From contig NZ_AP023054.1 of NCBI RefSeq assembly GCF_019703835.1, forward strand, positions 3,409,580-3,473,579: DNA of 64,000 bases. The letters are read 5' to 3'. The notes under the pieces are model-generated. The model had not been told where the DNA came from. It saw nothing but the letters and a program-made list of their open reading frames with translations, and ran no database searches. The DNA is from Thaumasiovibrio subtropicus. GTDB lineage: Bacteria > Pseudomonadota > Gammaproteobacteria > Enterobacterales > Vibrionaceae. The position numbers and the translations under genes were made by a program. Below are positions 38,243-48,625 of this stretch, in pieces; within the stretch, counting starts at the first letter, position 1, and each line of letters opens with the position of its first letter.

Positions 38243-38567
38243 CAAGTAATTTTAGTTATTTTCAAAACCACTTTTTGACATCCCTCTTTCGAGGCTAACT
38301 CGGTGGGCGACATTGCTTTTCAGCGCGGTGCTCCGTGTCAGTGAGGCGGCATTATAGAGATCAATTTCAGGCTGACAACCCCTTTTTTGCGAAAAAGATC
38401 ACGACCGCTCAATTTAACACCACACAGCCCAAACAATGCGCTCCAACGCATTTACGAGCAACAATTTCACCACCGATTGGAAATTAATCAATAATATACG
38501 TAAGATAAATGTAACGACCTTGTTAAGGTCAGACTTTCTCTATTCATTAACTGACGTATCGAGCAAT

Positions 38568-39032
38568 ATGAAATCATCATTATTAATTACCACTCTTATT
38601 GTTGCTGTGGTTGGGTTCTCGCTACTTACCTTTACAAGCTTTTCTTTACCTGCCAATTTAGCTTTCGCGCTAGGCGCAATTATTACTGGCTTCTTTATCA
38701 CTTTACGTTCACCTTCTGCCAGCCCCACTGACTCCCCTACAGTCCTATCCTCTTCAAGCAGCGAGCCTCCAGGCAGTCGTACTCTCTATGTCGGTAATCT
38801 GCCCTACCGCGCTAATGAGAGCGATGTGAAAACGCTTTTTGAATCTCATGGCGAAGTGTTTGCTGTTCGTCTTATGAAAGATAAACGTACAGGTAAGCGA
38901 CGCGGCTTTGGTTTTGTCGTCATGCGCAGCCAAGATGCCAATTCCGCCATTGAGGCACTGAATGAATCTGACTACCAAAGTCGAAAGCTAAAAGTGAGAG
39001 AGGCCAACGAGCCTAAGCATCAGGAAGCGTAA
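38568..39032 (+). CDS. Membrane-anchored RNA recognition motif protein
   Basis: A 154-residue protein with two hydrophobic segments at about residues 3-23 and 29-46, a serine/proline-rich linker (48-70) and one RRM domain (72-145). RNP2 is LYVGNL (73-78) and RNP1 is RGFGFVVM (112-119), so the aromatic RNA-stacking residues are present. It probably binds RNA at the inner membrane. The open frame reaches 38436, but the MKSSLLI start places the membrane segments at the N terminus. It converges on murI and the last 20 bases of the two genes overlap. Target RNA is unknown. Confidence 0.8.
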   Translation: MKSSLLITTLIVAVVGFSLLTFTSFSLPANLAFALGAIITGFFITLRSPSASPTDSPTVLSSSSSEPPGSRTLYVGNLPYRANESDVKTLFESHGEVFAVRLMKDKRTGKRRGFGFVVMRSQDANSAIEALNESDYQSRKLKVREANEPKHQEA

Positions 39033-39816
39033 GTGATATAACTTGCGGTGCAGAAAGCGCTTGCTGTTCAAGGTAGGAATGTAACGCTAAACAGTTCTTA
39101 TCTGCCAACGTACAGTACACTTGATGAGCTCCTTGCTCCTTAAGTGTACTGCCTTCTAAGAGCGATACCACTCGATTCGCGATTGCAGCACCTGAATCAA
39201 TCACACTGACAGCTTCCTCTAACACTGCACAGATTTCTTCTCGTAGTAGAGGAAAGTGTGTGCATCCTAGTATCAGTTGATCAACTGCTCCTTTAAAGGG
39301 CGAGAGTATTTGCGCTAACTCTCCTAGCGGTGCAGGTATACCACGCAACTTGTCTTCGGCTATCTCGACTAAACGTGTTGATCCAACCCGCAGGACTTTA
39401 CAGTGCTCAGCGAACCGAGAAATGAGCTCATCCGTATACGGGCGAGACACGGTAGCAGGTGTCGCAAGTAACCCTATCACGCCAACCTTACTTGCAGAAG
39501 CGGCTGGTTTTATCGCTGGTACGACCCCCACTACAGGGATACTGAGTTGCTCCCTCAAAGGCGGAAGTACGACGGTACTTGCCGTATTACATGCAATAAC
39601 CACTAAATCGATATCACGCGCCGCTACTCGATCTTTAATAATCGCAACCACTCTATCCACCAGCGTCGACGGCGGCAACTCCCCATAGGGAAAAGCACCA
39701 TTGTCGAATACATAGGTATAGGTTGCTTGGGGTAGACGCCGTTTGATCTCTTGATATACGGATAATCCACCCATGCCAGAATCAAAGATTAGGATATTCA
39801 CGCGCTCTGTACTCAA
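39013..39816 (-). CDS. murI: Glutamate racemase
   Basis: Makes D-glutamate for peptidoglycan. The 267-residue product has the two catalytic cysteines in VIACNTAS and LGCTHFPLL, the N-terminal FDSGMGGLSV and the PYGELP loop. In E. coli murI overlaps btuB; here 79 bases and a terminator separate the two, so it has its own transcription start. It precedes the rRNA operon region as in E. coli. Confidence 0.96.
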   Translation of the reverse strand: MSTERVNILIFDSGMGGLSVYQEIKRRLPQATYTYVFDNGAFPYGELPPSTLVDRVVAIIKDRVAARDIDLVVIACNTASTVVLPPLREQLSIPVVGVVPAIKPAASASKVGVIGLLATPATVSRPYTDELISRFAEHCKVLRVGSTRLVEIAEDKLRGIPAPLGELAQILSPFKGAVDQLILGCTHFPLLREEICAVLEEAVSVIDSGAAIANRVVSLLEGSTLKEQGAHQVYCTLADKNCLALHSYLEQQALSAPQVISLTLPDA

Positions 39817-39869
39817 CTAATTAATGCGCTCGCAATAATAGACGTTGAACGACAAAGAAGGAAGAGAAG

Positions 39870-39893
39870 AAAAAACCGCCCGAAGGCGGTTTC
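39870..39893 (-). terminator. btuB terminator
   Basis: ACCGCC-CGAA-GGCGGT stem followed on the minus strand by a T run, just after the btuB stop. Confidence 0.9.
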
Positions 39894-39895
39894 AT

Positions 39896-41743
39896 TTAGA
39901 ACTTATAATCAAGCGACAAGTAGTATGCTCTTTCAGGTGCAGGGTAACCCCCTGTCGTTTCGTATTCTTCATCAAGTAAGTTATCAATCCGTCCTCGGAA
40001 AACAAGGTTTGGAGTTGCAAAGTAACTCACTCCTAGATCGAGCAAGCTATAAGCTTCCAAATTCTTAATTTGACTTGCATCCACTGCCGGCAGATCTGAG
40101 CGTTTACCCGTATAAATATAAGATAAAGAAACAACAACTTCGTCTAAAGTAAGCTCACCAACCCACTTATAGTTCTGTTTAGCTCTACGTGCCAATTGCG
40201 CACCTTTCGTATCTTCATGATCTTTATATTCAGCCACTACTGCATGAGAAACCATACCAGTGTCAAAGTTCACCTCAAGTTCCAGGCCACGGATATCTGC
40301 ATCAATGTTTTTTGCCATATAAATATCGGTATAGTAAATCTGTAGGTTGTCAACTTCATTGCGGTAAACAGATAGAGACCAATCGGCAAACGAGTAAAAA
40401 CCCTCAACGCCTAGCTCAAGATTCTCTGACTCTTCTGGCTTCAATTTAGGATTGCCTCCTAAATCAGCGAATGAAGGTGCTTTGAACGCCGTCCCTATAG
40501 AACCATACAGCCGATGAGATAGATTGAGCTCATAACTAGCTCCTAACGACCAAGTGGTATAGTCGTCGTACTCGTCGTGCTTATCTGTCCGCACAGAGGC
40601 CTGAAGCGTTAACGCATCATGAGCAAATATCGCCCCCGCATAGATACCTCTCGTATCTCGCTTTTCACCTGCAGCTTTATGCTTAAATCCATAACTCAGC
40701 GCATCATCCTTTAGATTTTCTCGACGCCAGTCAATACCACCAGAGAGTAACAAAGCTTCGCTTAAAATATACTGATTTGCCCACTGCAGGTTTGTTTGGT
40801 CGATATTCAATCGAGATATAGGTAGTGCCGCACCAATATCATCATAATTACGGTCTTCTTGGTAGTTGACGGTGAAAAACGACTGATACTGACTATCATT
40901 ATACTCTGCACGTCCCGTATAGCTTGTTGATTGATTGTATGCTTTCGCAACCATATAAGAACAAGATTGGCTTACATAGTCATAATCACAGCGATTGTAC
41001 TCTGCGACATTATCAAACCAACGCAGTGAGCCAAACAACGACCAATTGTCATCGATAATGTGCTCATAGTTTATCATCGCCTGATTACCATCAAAGCCGT
41101 GAGTATCCCCATCATTTAAACCAGGAAGAGGATTAACATTAAAGCCATCCGTCTGCTGGAAACCCGCGGCTATTTTTAAATGACTGTTTTCAGAGATGTC
41201 ACCCGTAGAGGCAAAATTACCCTCGCGGTATGCTTTACTACCAGTCCCAACAGCTATGCTTTGGCGTTCAGTACCGCGCTTAGAGCGAGTGATAATATTC
41301 AAAACACCACCAATAGCATCAGAGCCATAAACGGCAGCACCTGCACCACGAATGAGCTCAACTCGTTCAACTTGGTTGACTGGTATACGGTTGATGTTCG
41401 TGCCAGCTGTAATCGTGTTGTTCATACGAACACCATCAATTAAAACTAACGTATGACTCGAATTAGTGCCGCGTAAGAAAAGAGAAGCGTTTTGGCCGAT
41501 ACCACCGTTTACTGTGGTTTCAACACCAGGTAATCGACGCAAGATTTCTGTCAATGTCTTAGCTTGAGACTGTTCTATCTCTTCGCGAGTAACAACACTG
41601 ACAGGAGCAATAACATTATCAACCGATTGCTCAAATCGAGAAGCAGTAACAACGACAGTTTCATTTTCAGAAACCACTGGAGAGGTTTGCTGCGCAAACG
41701 CAGCCATTGGCAGCATTCCGGCTACCCAAAGTTTTTTAGACAT
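39896..41743 (-). CDS. btuB: TonB-dependent vitamin B12 outer membrane receptor
   Basis: Outer membrane beta-barrel that imports cobalamin using TonB energy. The 615-residue precursor has a short signal peptide (cleavage after about MAAFA), the TonB box ETVVVTAS, a plug domain with LPGVETTVNGGIGQNASLFLRG and GSDAIGGVLNII, and a barrel ending in an aromatic F (LSLDYKF). Length fits E. coli BtuB (614). A cobalamin riboswitch lies in its leader, so expression should fall when B12 is plentiful. Confidence 0.95.
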   Translation of the reverse strand: MSKKLWVAGMLPMAAFAQQTSPVVSENETVVVTASRFEQSVDNVIAPVSVVTREEIEQSQAKTLTEILRRLPGVETTVNGGIGQNASLFLRGTNSSHTLVLIDGVRMNNTITAGTNINRIPVNQVERVELIRGAGAAVYGSDAIGGVLNIITRSKRGTERQSIAVGTGSKAYREGNFASTGDISENSHLKIAAGFQQTDGFNVNPLPGLNDGDTHGFDGNQAMINYEHIIDDNWSLFGSLRWFDNVAEYNRCDYDYVSQSCSYMVAKAYNQSTSYTGRAEYNDSQYQSFFTVNYQEDRNYDDIGAALPISRLNIDQTNLQWANQYILSEALLLSGGIDWRRENLKDDALSYGFKHKAAGEKRDTRGIYAGAIFAHDALTLQASVRTDKHDEYDDYTTWSLGASYELNLSHRLYGSIGTAFKAPSFADLGGNPKLKPEESENLELGVEGFYSFADWSLSVYRNEVDNLQIYYTDIYMAKNIDADIRGLELEVNFDTGMVSHAVVAEYKDHEDTKGAQLARRAKQNYKWVGELTLDEVVVSLSYIYTGKRSDLPAVDASQIKNLEAYSLLDLGVSYFATPNLVFRGRIDNLLDEEYETTGGYPAPERAYYLSLDYKF

Positions 41744-41794
41744 ATCAGATCCAAAAGCGCGTGAATCAAATGATGTCAGGACATCCTGATACCA

Positions 41795-41965
41795 TATTGT
41801 GGATCAACTGATATTCGGACTTAAGGACCTCCTACAATAGCGACTTCCCACAAAAGTGCAGTGTCTGGTAGTGCGACTACCTAGCTATCTTCGTTTCCTA
41901 TTACCGCTGCGCGTCAGTTCTGGATTCTCACCAGATTCCCAGCTGATTATAAAAAGCGTCGAGAT
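41795..41965 (-). promoter_or_regulatory. Cobalamin riboswitch upstream of btuB
   Basis: The minus strand shows the characteristic B12-box order: GGGAATCTGGTGAGAATCC, then ACTGACGCGCAGCGGTAA, and later GACACTGC with TGTGGGAAGTCGC. These are the conserved core parts of the adenosylcobalamin riboswitch. The final hairpin (GATGTC-AG-GACATC near 41775) lies close to the start codon and could hide the ribosome site. Confidence 0.93.
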
Positions 41966-42003
41966 TATAGGTAAAACCTCGTCACATTTACAATCTAATC
42001 AAG

Positions 42004-42531
42004 TTAATAATTAATACTAATATATTCTTTTTCTTCTACATTCAGCTTCATCTTGATGTAGACAGTTAACACAAAGAGGAAATTTGCCAGTAAATTGGCG
42101 AATCGCGGTAGGGTCTCTTCAAAGGCGATGCCCGCTTCATTTAAACGAACGAGATAACGCACCGTCTTTTTAGCATGGGTACGGCACAAATGCAGCGCGG
42201 GCACAGGCATAGGGCCTTGCGGTAAAACAAACTGATTCACTCTCCCTTTACTCAACGCATTATAGTGATCATACCTCGCCGTCAGCCACTCAATATCTTG
42301 CTCAAAAATCCCGTTTTTACCGCGAACAGAGCCATTCAAGTGATAAATCAGCGGGTGTAAATGCTCAAGATCGGCTTTCACATCATCGAACTCATCAGGC
42401 AAATAAGCGAGTACCCAGCCTATTTGGCAGCACAGCTCATCCACATGAATCTCAAAGTCACACTTCAGATCGGTATCGTAGATGAAAGGATAACATATCT
42501 CCTTGATCTTCTTTTTCTTTGGGATCGACAT
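42004..42531 (-). CDS. PduO-type cobalamin adenosyltransferase-like protein
   Basis: A 175-residue helical protein resembling the PduO/MMAB ATP:corrinoid adenosyltransferase family. Aligning parts are [11 protein letters not shown] (family VDELNSxIG), [22 protein letters not shown] (family ILPGG...LHxARTxxRRAER) and the C-terminal helix [10 protein letters not shown]. The N-terminal glycine-rich ATP loop (TKTGDxGxT in the family) is absent; the protein starts with a lysine-rich [11 protein letters not shown]. Catalysis is therefore doubtful, and binding or a chaperone role is possible. It lies just upstream of the B12 riboswitch and btuB, in the same direction. Confidence 0.7.
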   Translation of the reverse strand: MSIPKKKKIKEICYPFIYDTDLKCDFEIHVDELCCQIGWVLAYLPDEFDDVKADLEHLHPLIYHLNGSVRGKNGIFEQDIEWLTARYDHYNALSKGRVNQFVLPQGPMPVPALHLCRTHAKKTVRYLVRLNEAGIAFEETLPRFANLLANFLFVLTVYIKMKLNVEEKEYISINY

Positions 42532-42695
42532 TCGCCACTCCTTTTTCCCTAATCGCCAGGCTACCTTACCCTCTCACTCACAAAGCGCCTAGACTTAATA
42601 TCAGAACGGTGAAAAAGTCAGCAAAAAGACTGGACAAACCCAGTAAGCCTCTTACAATTTGCCCTCATTTTTTGCGAAGAAATAGGTCATACCGC

Positions 42696-43802
42696 ATGAG
42701 TAATACCCCAATCGATACTCGACAGTACCAAACTCAACTCGACAACAAAGCACAGTTGCTAACCGAGATGTTCGCTGAGTTTGATACGCCGACCCTCGAT
42801 GTCTTCCCTTCACCATCACAGCATTACCGTATGCGCGCTGAATTTCGCGTATGGCATGAAGGTGACGACCTTTACTACATCATGTTTGACCAAAAAACGA
42901 AGCAAAAGTACCGAGTTGATGCGTTCCCTCAGGCAAGTCGTTTGATCAATGACTTAATGCCATTGCTCATCGATGCAATTAAGCACATTCCAGCATTGCG
43001 CCATAAACTCTTCCAAGTCGATTTTCTCTCGACTTTAAGTGGTGAAGTGCTGATCTCCCTCCTTTACCATCGTCAGTTGGATGGTGAGTGGGAAAAAGAA
43101 GCCAAAGCGCTCAAGCAGCGCTTAAATGATGAAGGCTTCAATCTCAATCTCATCGGCCGCGCGCGCAAACAGAAAATCGTTTTAGATCAAGACTTCGTGA
43201 TTGAAAAACTCACTGCGTTCGACAAGACTCTGACGTATAAACAAGTTGAAAATAGCTTCACGCAACCAAATGGTGAAGTCGCGCAAAAAATGTTGGAGTG
43301 GGCCATCGACTGCACCCGAGACAGTGAGGGCGACTTGTTAGAGCTTTACTGTGGAAACGGTAACTTCTCGCTTGCTTTGGCACAAAACTTTGATCGTGTC
43401 CTCGCCACAGAACTGGCGAAGCCATCTGTCGATTCAGCGCAATTCAATATTGCCGCAAACGACATCGATAATGTGCAGATCGTCCGAATGTCTGCAGAAG
43501 ACTTTACAGATGCAATGGCAGGCAAACGTGAATTCCGTCGCCTCAAAGATAACAACATCGATCTCCAGAGCTACAACTGCAACACCATTTTCGTTGACCC
43601 ACCTCGAGCAGGGATGGATGAAGGCACGTGTCGCATGGTGCAAGGCTATGAACGCATCATGTATATCTCTTGCAACCCAGAGACACTCAAAGAGAACTTG
43701 GCCATTCTGAGTGAAACCCATCGCATTACGCGCTTTGCACTCTTCGACCAATTCCCTTACACCCACCACATGGAGGCGGGTGTCTTTCTCGAGCGAAAAT
43801 AA
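42696..43802 (+). CDS. trmA: tRNA (uracil-5-)-methyltransferase
   Basis: Methylates U54 of tRNA to ribothymidine with S-adenosylmethionine. The 368-residue product (E. coli 366) has the SAM site [17 protein letters not shown], the catalytic cysteine in YISCNPETL and the C-terminal [19 protein letters not shown] with the general base. It starts at [11 protein letters not shown]; longer in-frame extension to 42519 overlaps the divergent gene and is rejected. It lies divergent from the PduO-like gene and convergent with yijD. Confidence 0.96.
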   Translation: MSNTPIDTRQYQTQLDNKAQLLTEMFAEFDTPTLDVFPSPSQHYRMRAEFRVWHEGDDLYYIMFDQKTKQKYRVDAFPQASRLINDLMPLLIDAIKHIPALRHKLFQVDFLSTLSGEVLISLLYHRQLDGEWEKEAKALKQRLNDEGFNLNLIGRARKQKIVLDQDFVIEKLTAFDKTLTYKQVENSFTQPNGEVAQKMLEWAIDCTRDSEGDLLELYCGNGNFSLALAQNFDRVLATELAKPSVDSAQFNIAANDIDNVQIVRMSAEDFTDAMAGKREFRRLKDNNIDLQSYNCNTIFVDPPRAGMDEGTCRMVQGYERIMYISCNPETLKENLAILSETHRITRFALFDQFPYTHHMEAGVFLERK

Positions 43803-43823
43803 CGTTATCGTTGTCTGACAACT

Positions 43824-43850
43824 AAAAAAGGACCGCTACGGTCCTTTTTT
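43824..43850. terminator. Bidirectional terminator between trmA and yijD
   Basis: AGGACCG-CTA-CGGTCCT stem with A run before and T run after, between the two convergent genes. Confidence 0.9.
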
Positions 43851-43871
43851 GATCTCAACATCTACCGCTAT

Positions 43872-44246
43872 TTACGCTGTACTGTTCGATTTTGACGACG
43901 ATGGCGACATCACTCCGACTTTAATCGCAATCCAGAAAAGAATACCCAGCATCAGGATCAAAGAGAAGAAGTTGGAGCCCAGTTCCGGGTTTAAAGCACG
44001 CAAAAATGCAGAATACCCAAACGCACCCACTAAAAATGTCCCTGTCGATAGGGTGAGGGTTCCTTCAGCATAAGGTGCGGCAACATACGTTTGGTAAATC
44101 GAATACATCGCAAACCCAAAGGTTAGCAGAGGGAAAATAGAGAAGGGAACCAAACTGTTTGTTAGTGCCGCCACACTGGCATTGCCAGCTACACCACCAA
44201 TAAATGCAAAGAGCAAAATAGAACGTTTTACTGACGCCTTTTCCAT
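43872..44246 (-). CDS. yijD: DUF1422 inner membrane protein YijD
   Basis: A 124-residue protein with four hydrophobic segments (about residues 10-29, 34-53, 66-85 and 94-112), beginning MEKASVKRSILLFAFIGGV. It matches E. coli YijD by length, topology and place directly downstream of fabR and convergent with trmA. Function is unknown; membrane or fatty-acid related work is only suggested by its partner. The frame extends four codons upstream, and either start is possible. Confidence 0.85.
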   Translation of the reverse strand: MEKASVKRSILLFAFIGGVAGNASVAALTNSLVPFSIFPLLTFGFAMYSIYQTYVAAPYAEGTLTLSTGTFLVGAFGYSAFLRALNPELGSNFFSLILMLGILFWIAIKVGVMSPSSSKSNSTA

Positions 44247-44267
44247 GTCTAACCTCATCTGTCGTTA

Positions 44268-44906
44268 TCAGTTAACCGGGCTCCTTTTCAAAAATGCCCG
44301 TTCTTTTTCTTTCCGGTAAAAATGCGCACCGGTAGCCAACATCCGCAACTGCATCACTAGGCGTTCAGCCAAAGCGGTACGTTGCTCTGAATTCAAATCT
44401 AACGCTTCAGCACCTGAGCTAAACACAAGAGTGACCGAAGCTTCTGCTTGCGCGTAAGCCTCTTCACGGCTTATTGCCGTTTTCGCCTCTAAATATTCTG
44501 TTAGCTCAGCGACAAAGTGGTGAATTTCTCGCGTCACTGCGGCCCGAAAGGCCGGCGACGTGCCAGAACGCTCACGTAACAATAGTCGAAAAACATTCGG
44601 ACTGTTTTCAAGAAACTCCATAAAAGTCTCTACCGAGGTACGGATCACACTGCCCTCTGTCGCGATCCGTTGACGCGCTTGCCGCATCAATTGACGCAAT
44701 AACAACCCGCCTTCATCGACCATTGTTAGGCCCAGTTCGTCCATATCTTTAAAGTGGCGATAGAAGGAAGTGGGGGCAATACCCGCTTCACGGGCGACTT
44801 CACGGAGACTGAGATTAGAAAAGCTCCGTTCTGCACTCAGTTGATTAAACGCGGCATCTATCAAACTACGGCGTGTTTTTTCTTTTTGCTGTGCTCGAAT
44901 TCCCAT
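44268..44906 (-). CDS. fabR: TetR-family repressor of unsaturated fatty acid genes
   Basis: Represses fabA/fabB-type genes when unsaturated acyl chains are plentiful and so tunes membrane fluidity. The 212-residue product has the N-terminal TetR helix-turn-helix ([28 protein letters not shown], about residues 31-58) and the FabR core [19 protein letters not shown]. The order fabR-yijD with sthA divergent matches E. coli. It ends 21 bases before yijD and is probably co-transcribed. Confidence 0.93.
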   Translation of the reverse strand: MGIRAQQKEKTRRSLIDAAFNQLSAERSFSNLSLREVAREAGIAPTSFYRHFKDMDELGLTMVDEGGLLLRQLMRQARQRIATEGSVIRTSVETFMEFLENSPNVFRLLLRERSGTSPAFRAAVTREIHHFVAELTEYLEAKTAISREEAYAQAEASVTLVFSSGAEALDLNSEQRTALAERLVMQLRMLATGAHFYRKEKERAFLKRSPVN

Positions 44907-45119
44907 TTTGGTTCATATCATGCTGAATCACTACTGCCCACACTATACCCCTTTTTGGCTGATGCGACAGGTTCAAAGGGCTATCAATGGCAATCTGGTC
45001 CAGAAAAAGAAAAACTCCGTGATCACCCGCGAGCAATTCACGCAAGCGAATTTACCTGACCATAGAAAGGTTTACAATATCGTATCAGCAATGTTGCAAT
45101 AATGATAAAAGGGCTGGAC

Positions 45120-46523
45120 ATGGATAAACAGCAAGGCAATCATTTTGATGCGATAGTCATCGGTAGTGGACCCGGCGGTGAGGGGGCAGCCATGGGGCTC
45201 ACCAAAGCAGGGTACCGTGTCGCAGTGATTGAAAGAGAAAAAAGTGTTGGTGGCGGCTGTACTCATTGGGGGACGATACCTTCTAAAGCGCTTCGCCACG
45301 CCGTCAGCCGAATCATTGAATACAATCAAAACCCGCTTTTCTCTAAAAACCAGCCTAGCCTGCACAGTACCTTCAGTCAGATACTTGATCACGCCCGTGG
45401 TGTCGTCGATAAGCAAACCAAAATGCGCCAAGGGTTTTACGACCGTAACCAATGCCAACTCATTTTTGGAGAAGCGCATTTTACCGACAGCCATACCGTC
45501 GCAGTAGTCAAACCTGACGGCTCTACAGAAACCTATACGGCTGATAAATTTGTCATCGCGACAGGCTCTCGACCTTATCACCCGAAAGATGTCGATTTCT
45601 CTCATTCACGCATTTATGACTCAGACACCATTTTGCGTCTCAAGCATGACCCTCGCCATATCATCATTTACGGCGCGGGGGTCATTGGTAGCGAATATGC
45701 CTCCATCTTCCGGGGTCTCGGTGTCAAAGTCGATCTCATCAATACACGCGATCGCTTGCTCTCATTCTTAGATAACGAAATCAGCGACTCACTGTCATAC
45801 CACCTGTGGAACAGCGGTGTCATGATCCGTAATGATGAAGCTTACGAACGAATAGAAGGCACTGAGGATGGAGTGATTGTTCACTTACAATCCGGGAAGA
45901 AGATGCGCGCCGATTGTATTTTGTATGCCAACGGCCGCACAGGCAATACCGATACCCTCAACCTCGAAGCCGTTGGCCTTACCCCAGACTCTCGCGGTCA
46001 ATTGGCAAAAAATGGCCTCTACCAAACGGAAGTTGACCACATTTATGCGGTGGGTGACGTTATTGGCTACCCGAGTTTGGCAAGTGCCGCCTATGACCAA
46101 GGACGCCATGTGGCACAAGCAATTAGCCAAGGTGAAAGCCGCCAGTTAATCGACCATATCCCGACAGGCATTTATACCATTCCGGAAATCAGTTCAGTCG
46201 GCAAAACAGAGCAAGAGCTCACCGCTGAGAAGGTGCCATACGAAGTGGGTCGCGCGCAGTTTAAACATCTGGCCCGCGCTCAAATAGCAGGCATGGATGT
46301 CGGCAGTTTAAAGATCCTCTTTCATCGTGACACCAAACAGATCTTGGGGATCCACTGCTTTGGCGAACGCGCTGCAGAAATTATCCACATCGGTCAAGCC
46401 ATCATGGAACAAAAGGGCGAAGGCAATAACATCGATTATTTTGTCAACACAACGTTCAACTACCCCACCATGGCTGAAGCCTATCGCGTTGCGGCGCTAA
46501 ACGGTCTCAATCGTCTATTTTAA
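45120..46523 (+). CDS. sthA: Soluble pyridine nucleotide transhydrogenase
   Basis: FAD protein that moves reducing power between NADPH and NAD. The 467-residue product has the FAD loop [25 protein letters not shown] in which one of the usual redox cysteines of the disulfide-reductase family is replaced (normal for SthA), the NAD loop [10 protein letters not shown] and a C-terminal [22 protein letters not shown]. Start 45120 ([11 protein letters not shown]) fits the E. coli length of 466; another ATG at 45102 is also in frame. Divergent from fabR. Confidence 0.96.
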   Translation: MDKQQGNHFDAIVIGSGPGGEGAAMGLTKAGYRVAVIEREKSVGGGCTHWGTIPSKALRHAVSRIIEYNQNPLFSKNQPSLHSTFSQILDHARGVVDKQTKMRQGFYDRNQCQLIFGEAHFTDSHTVAVVKPDGSTETYTADKFVIATGSRPYHPKDVDFSHSRIYDSDTILRLKHDPRHIIIYGAGVIGSEYASIFRGLGVKVDLINTRDRLLSFLDNEISDSLSYHLWNSGVMIRNDEAYERIEGTEDGVIVHLQSGKKMRADCILYANGRTGNTDTLNLEAVGLTPDSRGQLAKNGLYQTEVDHIYAVGDVIGYPSLASAAYDQGRHVAQAISQGESRQLIDHIPTGIYTIPEISSVGKTEQELTAEKVPYEVGRAQFKHLARAQIAGMDVGSLKILFHRDTKQILGIHCFGERAAEIIHIGQAIMEQKGEGNNIDYFVNTTFNYPTMAEAYRVAALNGLNRLF

Positions 46524-46531
46524 GGCTGCAC

Positions 46532-46570
46532 AAAAAACAGGGGGAGCACAAATTGCTCCCCCTGTTTTTT
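46532..46570. terminator. Bidirectional terminator between sthA and ubiA
   Basis: A 12-bp stem CAGGGGGAGCA / TGCTCCCCCTG flanked by A and T runs, lying between the two convergent genes. Confidence 0.92.
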
Positions 46571-46583
46571 CATCCAACTCGGT

Positions 46584-47438
46584 TTACAGCAAACTTATCA
46601 CCAAGCCAAGACAGATAAGCATACCAACGTAGTTGTTGTTCAAAAAAGCTTGAAAACAACGTTCTCGCTCTCGATGCCGGATCAAGTGTTGCTGATACAC
46701 AAACAGCGCCGCCGCCGCCAACAGCCCCCAATAATAGCTCTGCCCCAGCGCAAGTTGCTCACCAAGCCAAACTAAAATGCCCAACGTCACCAACTGCAAC
46801 CCAGCGATAATCCGTTTATCCCAACGACCAAATAACAATGCGGTAGACTTGACGCCTATCTTGATATCGTCATCACGATCAACCATCGCATACTGAGTGT
46901 CATAGGCCACTGTCCAAAAAACATTGGCGAGAAAGAGTAACCACGCTTCCGCAGGCACCGCATTGGATTGGGCGGCAAAAGCCATCGGAATCGACCAGCC
47001 GAATGCCATACCAAGAACCAGTTGAGGTAGGTGCGTAAGGCGCTTCATAAATGGGTAAGCCGTCGCCAAAATTAGGCCAGCAAACGACAACTGAATGGTC
47101 AGGCTATTCATCGTCAGAACCAGTGCAAAAGCAAGTATCGACAAGGCGATAAACAACCCTAGTGCCTCTTTTTCTGTCACCGCACCCGACGGGATTGGCC
47201 GCTGTTTAGTGCGCTTTACATGGCCATCAAAATGGCGATCGGCATAGTCATTAATCACACAGCCAGCAGAACGCATTAAAAACACACCGACGACAAACAC
47301 AAACGTCACATACCCATCAGGTACCCCATCTGCGGCAATAAACAGCGCCCATAAGGTTGGCCATAGCAACAGTAAACTACCTATCGGCCTGTCCATCCGT
47401 GTTAAGCGCCAATAAGCCTGCGCCTTTGTCATTTCCAC
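46584..47438 (-). CDS. ubiA: 4-hydroxybenzoate octaprenyltransferase
   Basis: Inner membrane prenyltransferase that adds the isoprenoid tail to 4-hydroxybenzoate in ubiquinone synthesis. The 284-residue protein is strongly hydrophobic with 8-9 membrane spans and two aspartate-rich motifs: NDYADRHFD (about residue 66) and [13 protein letters not shown] (about residue 190). It overlaps the ubiC end by 10 bases and uses the product of UbiC. Confidence 0.95.
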   Translation of the reverse strand: MEMTKAQAYWRLTRMDRPIGSLLLLWPTLWALFIAADGVPDGYVTFVFVVGVFLMRSAGCVINDYADRHFDGHVKRTKQRPIPSGAVTEKEALGLFIALSILAFALVLTMNSLTIQLSFAGLILATAYPFMKRLTHLPQLVLGMAFGWSIPMAFAAQSNAVPAEAWLLFLANVFWTVAYDTQYAMVDRDDDIKIGVKSTALLFGRWDKRIIAGLQLVTLGILVWLGEQLALGQSYYWGLLAAAALFVYQQHLIRHRERERCFQAFLNNNYVGMLICLGLVISLL

Positions 47439-47962
47439 GTATCCTTACTCCGATAAAGAGGCGCGTCCGCCAAAAACACTTCAGAAACCAGCATTGGTTT
47501 CTCATTTAGCCAAAGCCGTGAACGCCTTGCCCACAAGCCTTCTCCTACCTGCGCAATCGCCAAGGCATCGCGATGTGCCTGCTCCCCTTGAAATACCCGT
47601 AATCCCAACGGCATTTCACCTAGTTGAGCAAGATCCTGCTCTTCATCAGTTAACGTCGAATGTGGGATCAAAGTACGCCCTAATAGCCATGGTACGCCAT
47701 CACCTTTTAAAACCACTTTTCTCAACAGGCAGCCTGATTGAGGCAGTAACTGTTGCTCTTGCGCCGATAAAGCATCATGAGGAATGTCAGTCTGCTCCAC
47801 CAGCTCGACTGATAACATGCGACAATGCTGCTGGAAACGTCGCGAGAGAGACGTTGTATCAAGCAACCAATCACCAATTTGGCATCTTTGCTCAAACATC
47901 GTCGGCGGAGACCACACAGCCTGTTCTAATAGAGGCTTATACAACCGTTTGAATTCCGACAT
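47429..47962 (-). CDS. ubiC: Chorismate lyase
   Basis: Splits chorismate to 4-hydroxybenzoate and pyruvate, the first committed step to ubiquinone. The 177-residue product has the family patterns [22 protein letters not shown] with the active-site arginine, GLRVFQGE and ARRSRLW. It starts the ubiC-ubiA pair; overlap with ubiA suggests coupled translation. Confidence 0.92.
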   Translation of the reverse strand: MSEFKRLYKPLLEQAVWSPPTMFEQRCQIGDWLLDTTSLSRRFQQHCRMLSVELVEQTDIPHDALSAQEQQLLPQSGCLLRKVVLKGDGVPWLLGRTLIPHSTLTDEEQDLAQLGEMPLGLRVFQGEQAHRDALAIAQVGEGLWARRSRLWLNEKPMLVSEVFLADAPLYRSKDTWK

Positions 47963-48130
47963 CTTTCCATGTTTCTATCTACCAATAAGTTTGACAAAAT
48001 GTTGGTAGATACTAATTATTTGATTACCATAAAGAGTAGCTATTGTAGCAAGCCGAAGCTGCCACGAATATTATTGCGTTCGCGAGATTCGGTCATCTTA
48101 ACCAGTTTTTTTCAAAAATGGATACCCACG

Positions 48131-48550
48131 ATGCGCTTCCGCTCACTGAACCGACTATTCTGCGTTGTATTGACACTTTTATCGCTCGCCTTTCCACTGC
48201 ATGCCGAAGAAGAGGGCGAAGTAGAGCCACAGTACACTTACTACACCTTGTCCCCGGATATCACCACGAACTACACCACACAAGGGAAAAAACTGGGCTA
48301 CTTGCGTCTGCAGATTGACCTGATGGTCATTGACCCAAGCTTAATTGATATTCTTGAACATCACGATCCACTCATCCGCGACACCATTATTGAAATTGTT
48401 GGTCAGGAGGGGGAAACCACGATTAAGACCTTGGCGGGCCGTGAAGAGATTCGCCTCAATTGCTTAGATCGTATTAATCAACTGCTACTTGCGGAGACGG
48501 GACAAAAAGTAGTGACAGAACTGTTGTTTACTAAGTACCTCTACCAATAG
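48131..48550 (+). CDS. FliL-like periplasmic protein
   Basis: A 139-residue protein with an N-terminal signal sequence (MRFRSLNRLFCVVLTLLSLAFPLHA, cleavage about residue 25) and a FliL-type domain: LGYLRLQIDLMVID, LIRDTIIEIVGQEG, LAGREEIRLNCLDRINQLL and ELLFTKYLYQ. FliL proteins support the flagellar motor stator, but this one has a cleavable signal and no N-terminal cytoplasmic anchor, and no flagellar gene is nearby. Start 48131 is chosen because it begins the signal sequence; the frame runs up to 47969. Divergent from ubiC. Confidence 0.8.
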   Translation: MRFRSLNRLFCVVLTLLSLAFPLHAEEEGEVEPQYTYYTLSPDITTNYTTQGKKLGYLRLQIDLMVIDPSLIDILEHHDPLIRDTIIEIVGQEGETTIKTLAGREEIRLNCLDRINQLLLAETGQKVVTELLFTKYLYQ

Positions 48551-48577
48551 GGCGTCTATCACCTCTCATTAAACATC

Positions 48578-48604
48578 AAGAGGCAGCCCATATGGCTGCC
48601 TCTT
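48578..48604. terminator. Terminator between the FliL-like gene and glpG
   Basis: AAGAGGCAGCC-CATAT-GGCTGCCTCTT inverted repeat between two convergent genes; T tails are short. Confidence 0.8.
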
Positions 48605-48625
48605 CGCGTCTAACTCAGCAACAAC

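Noticed and set aside
42519..42695. Upstream extension of trmA
   Set aside because: It overlaps the divergent PduO-like gene and has no family similarity; ATG 42696 gives the expected length.
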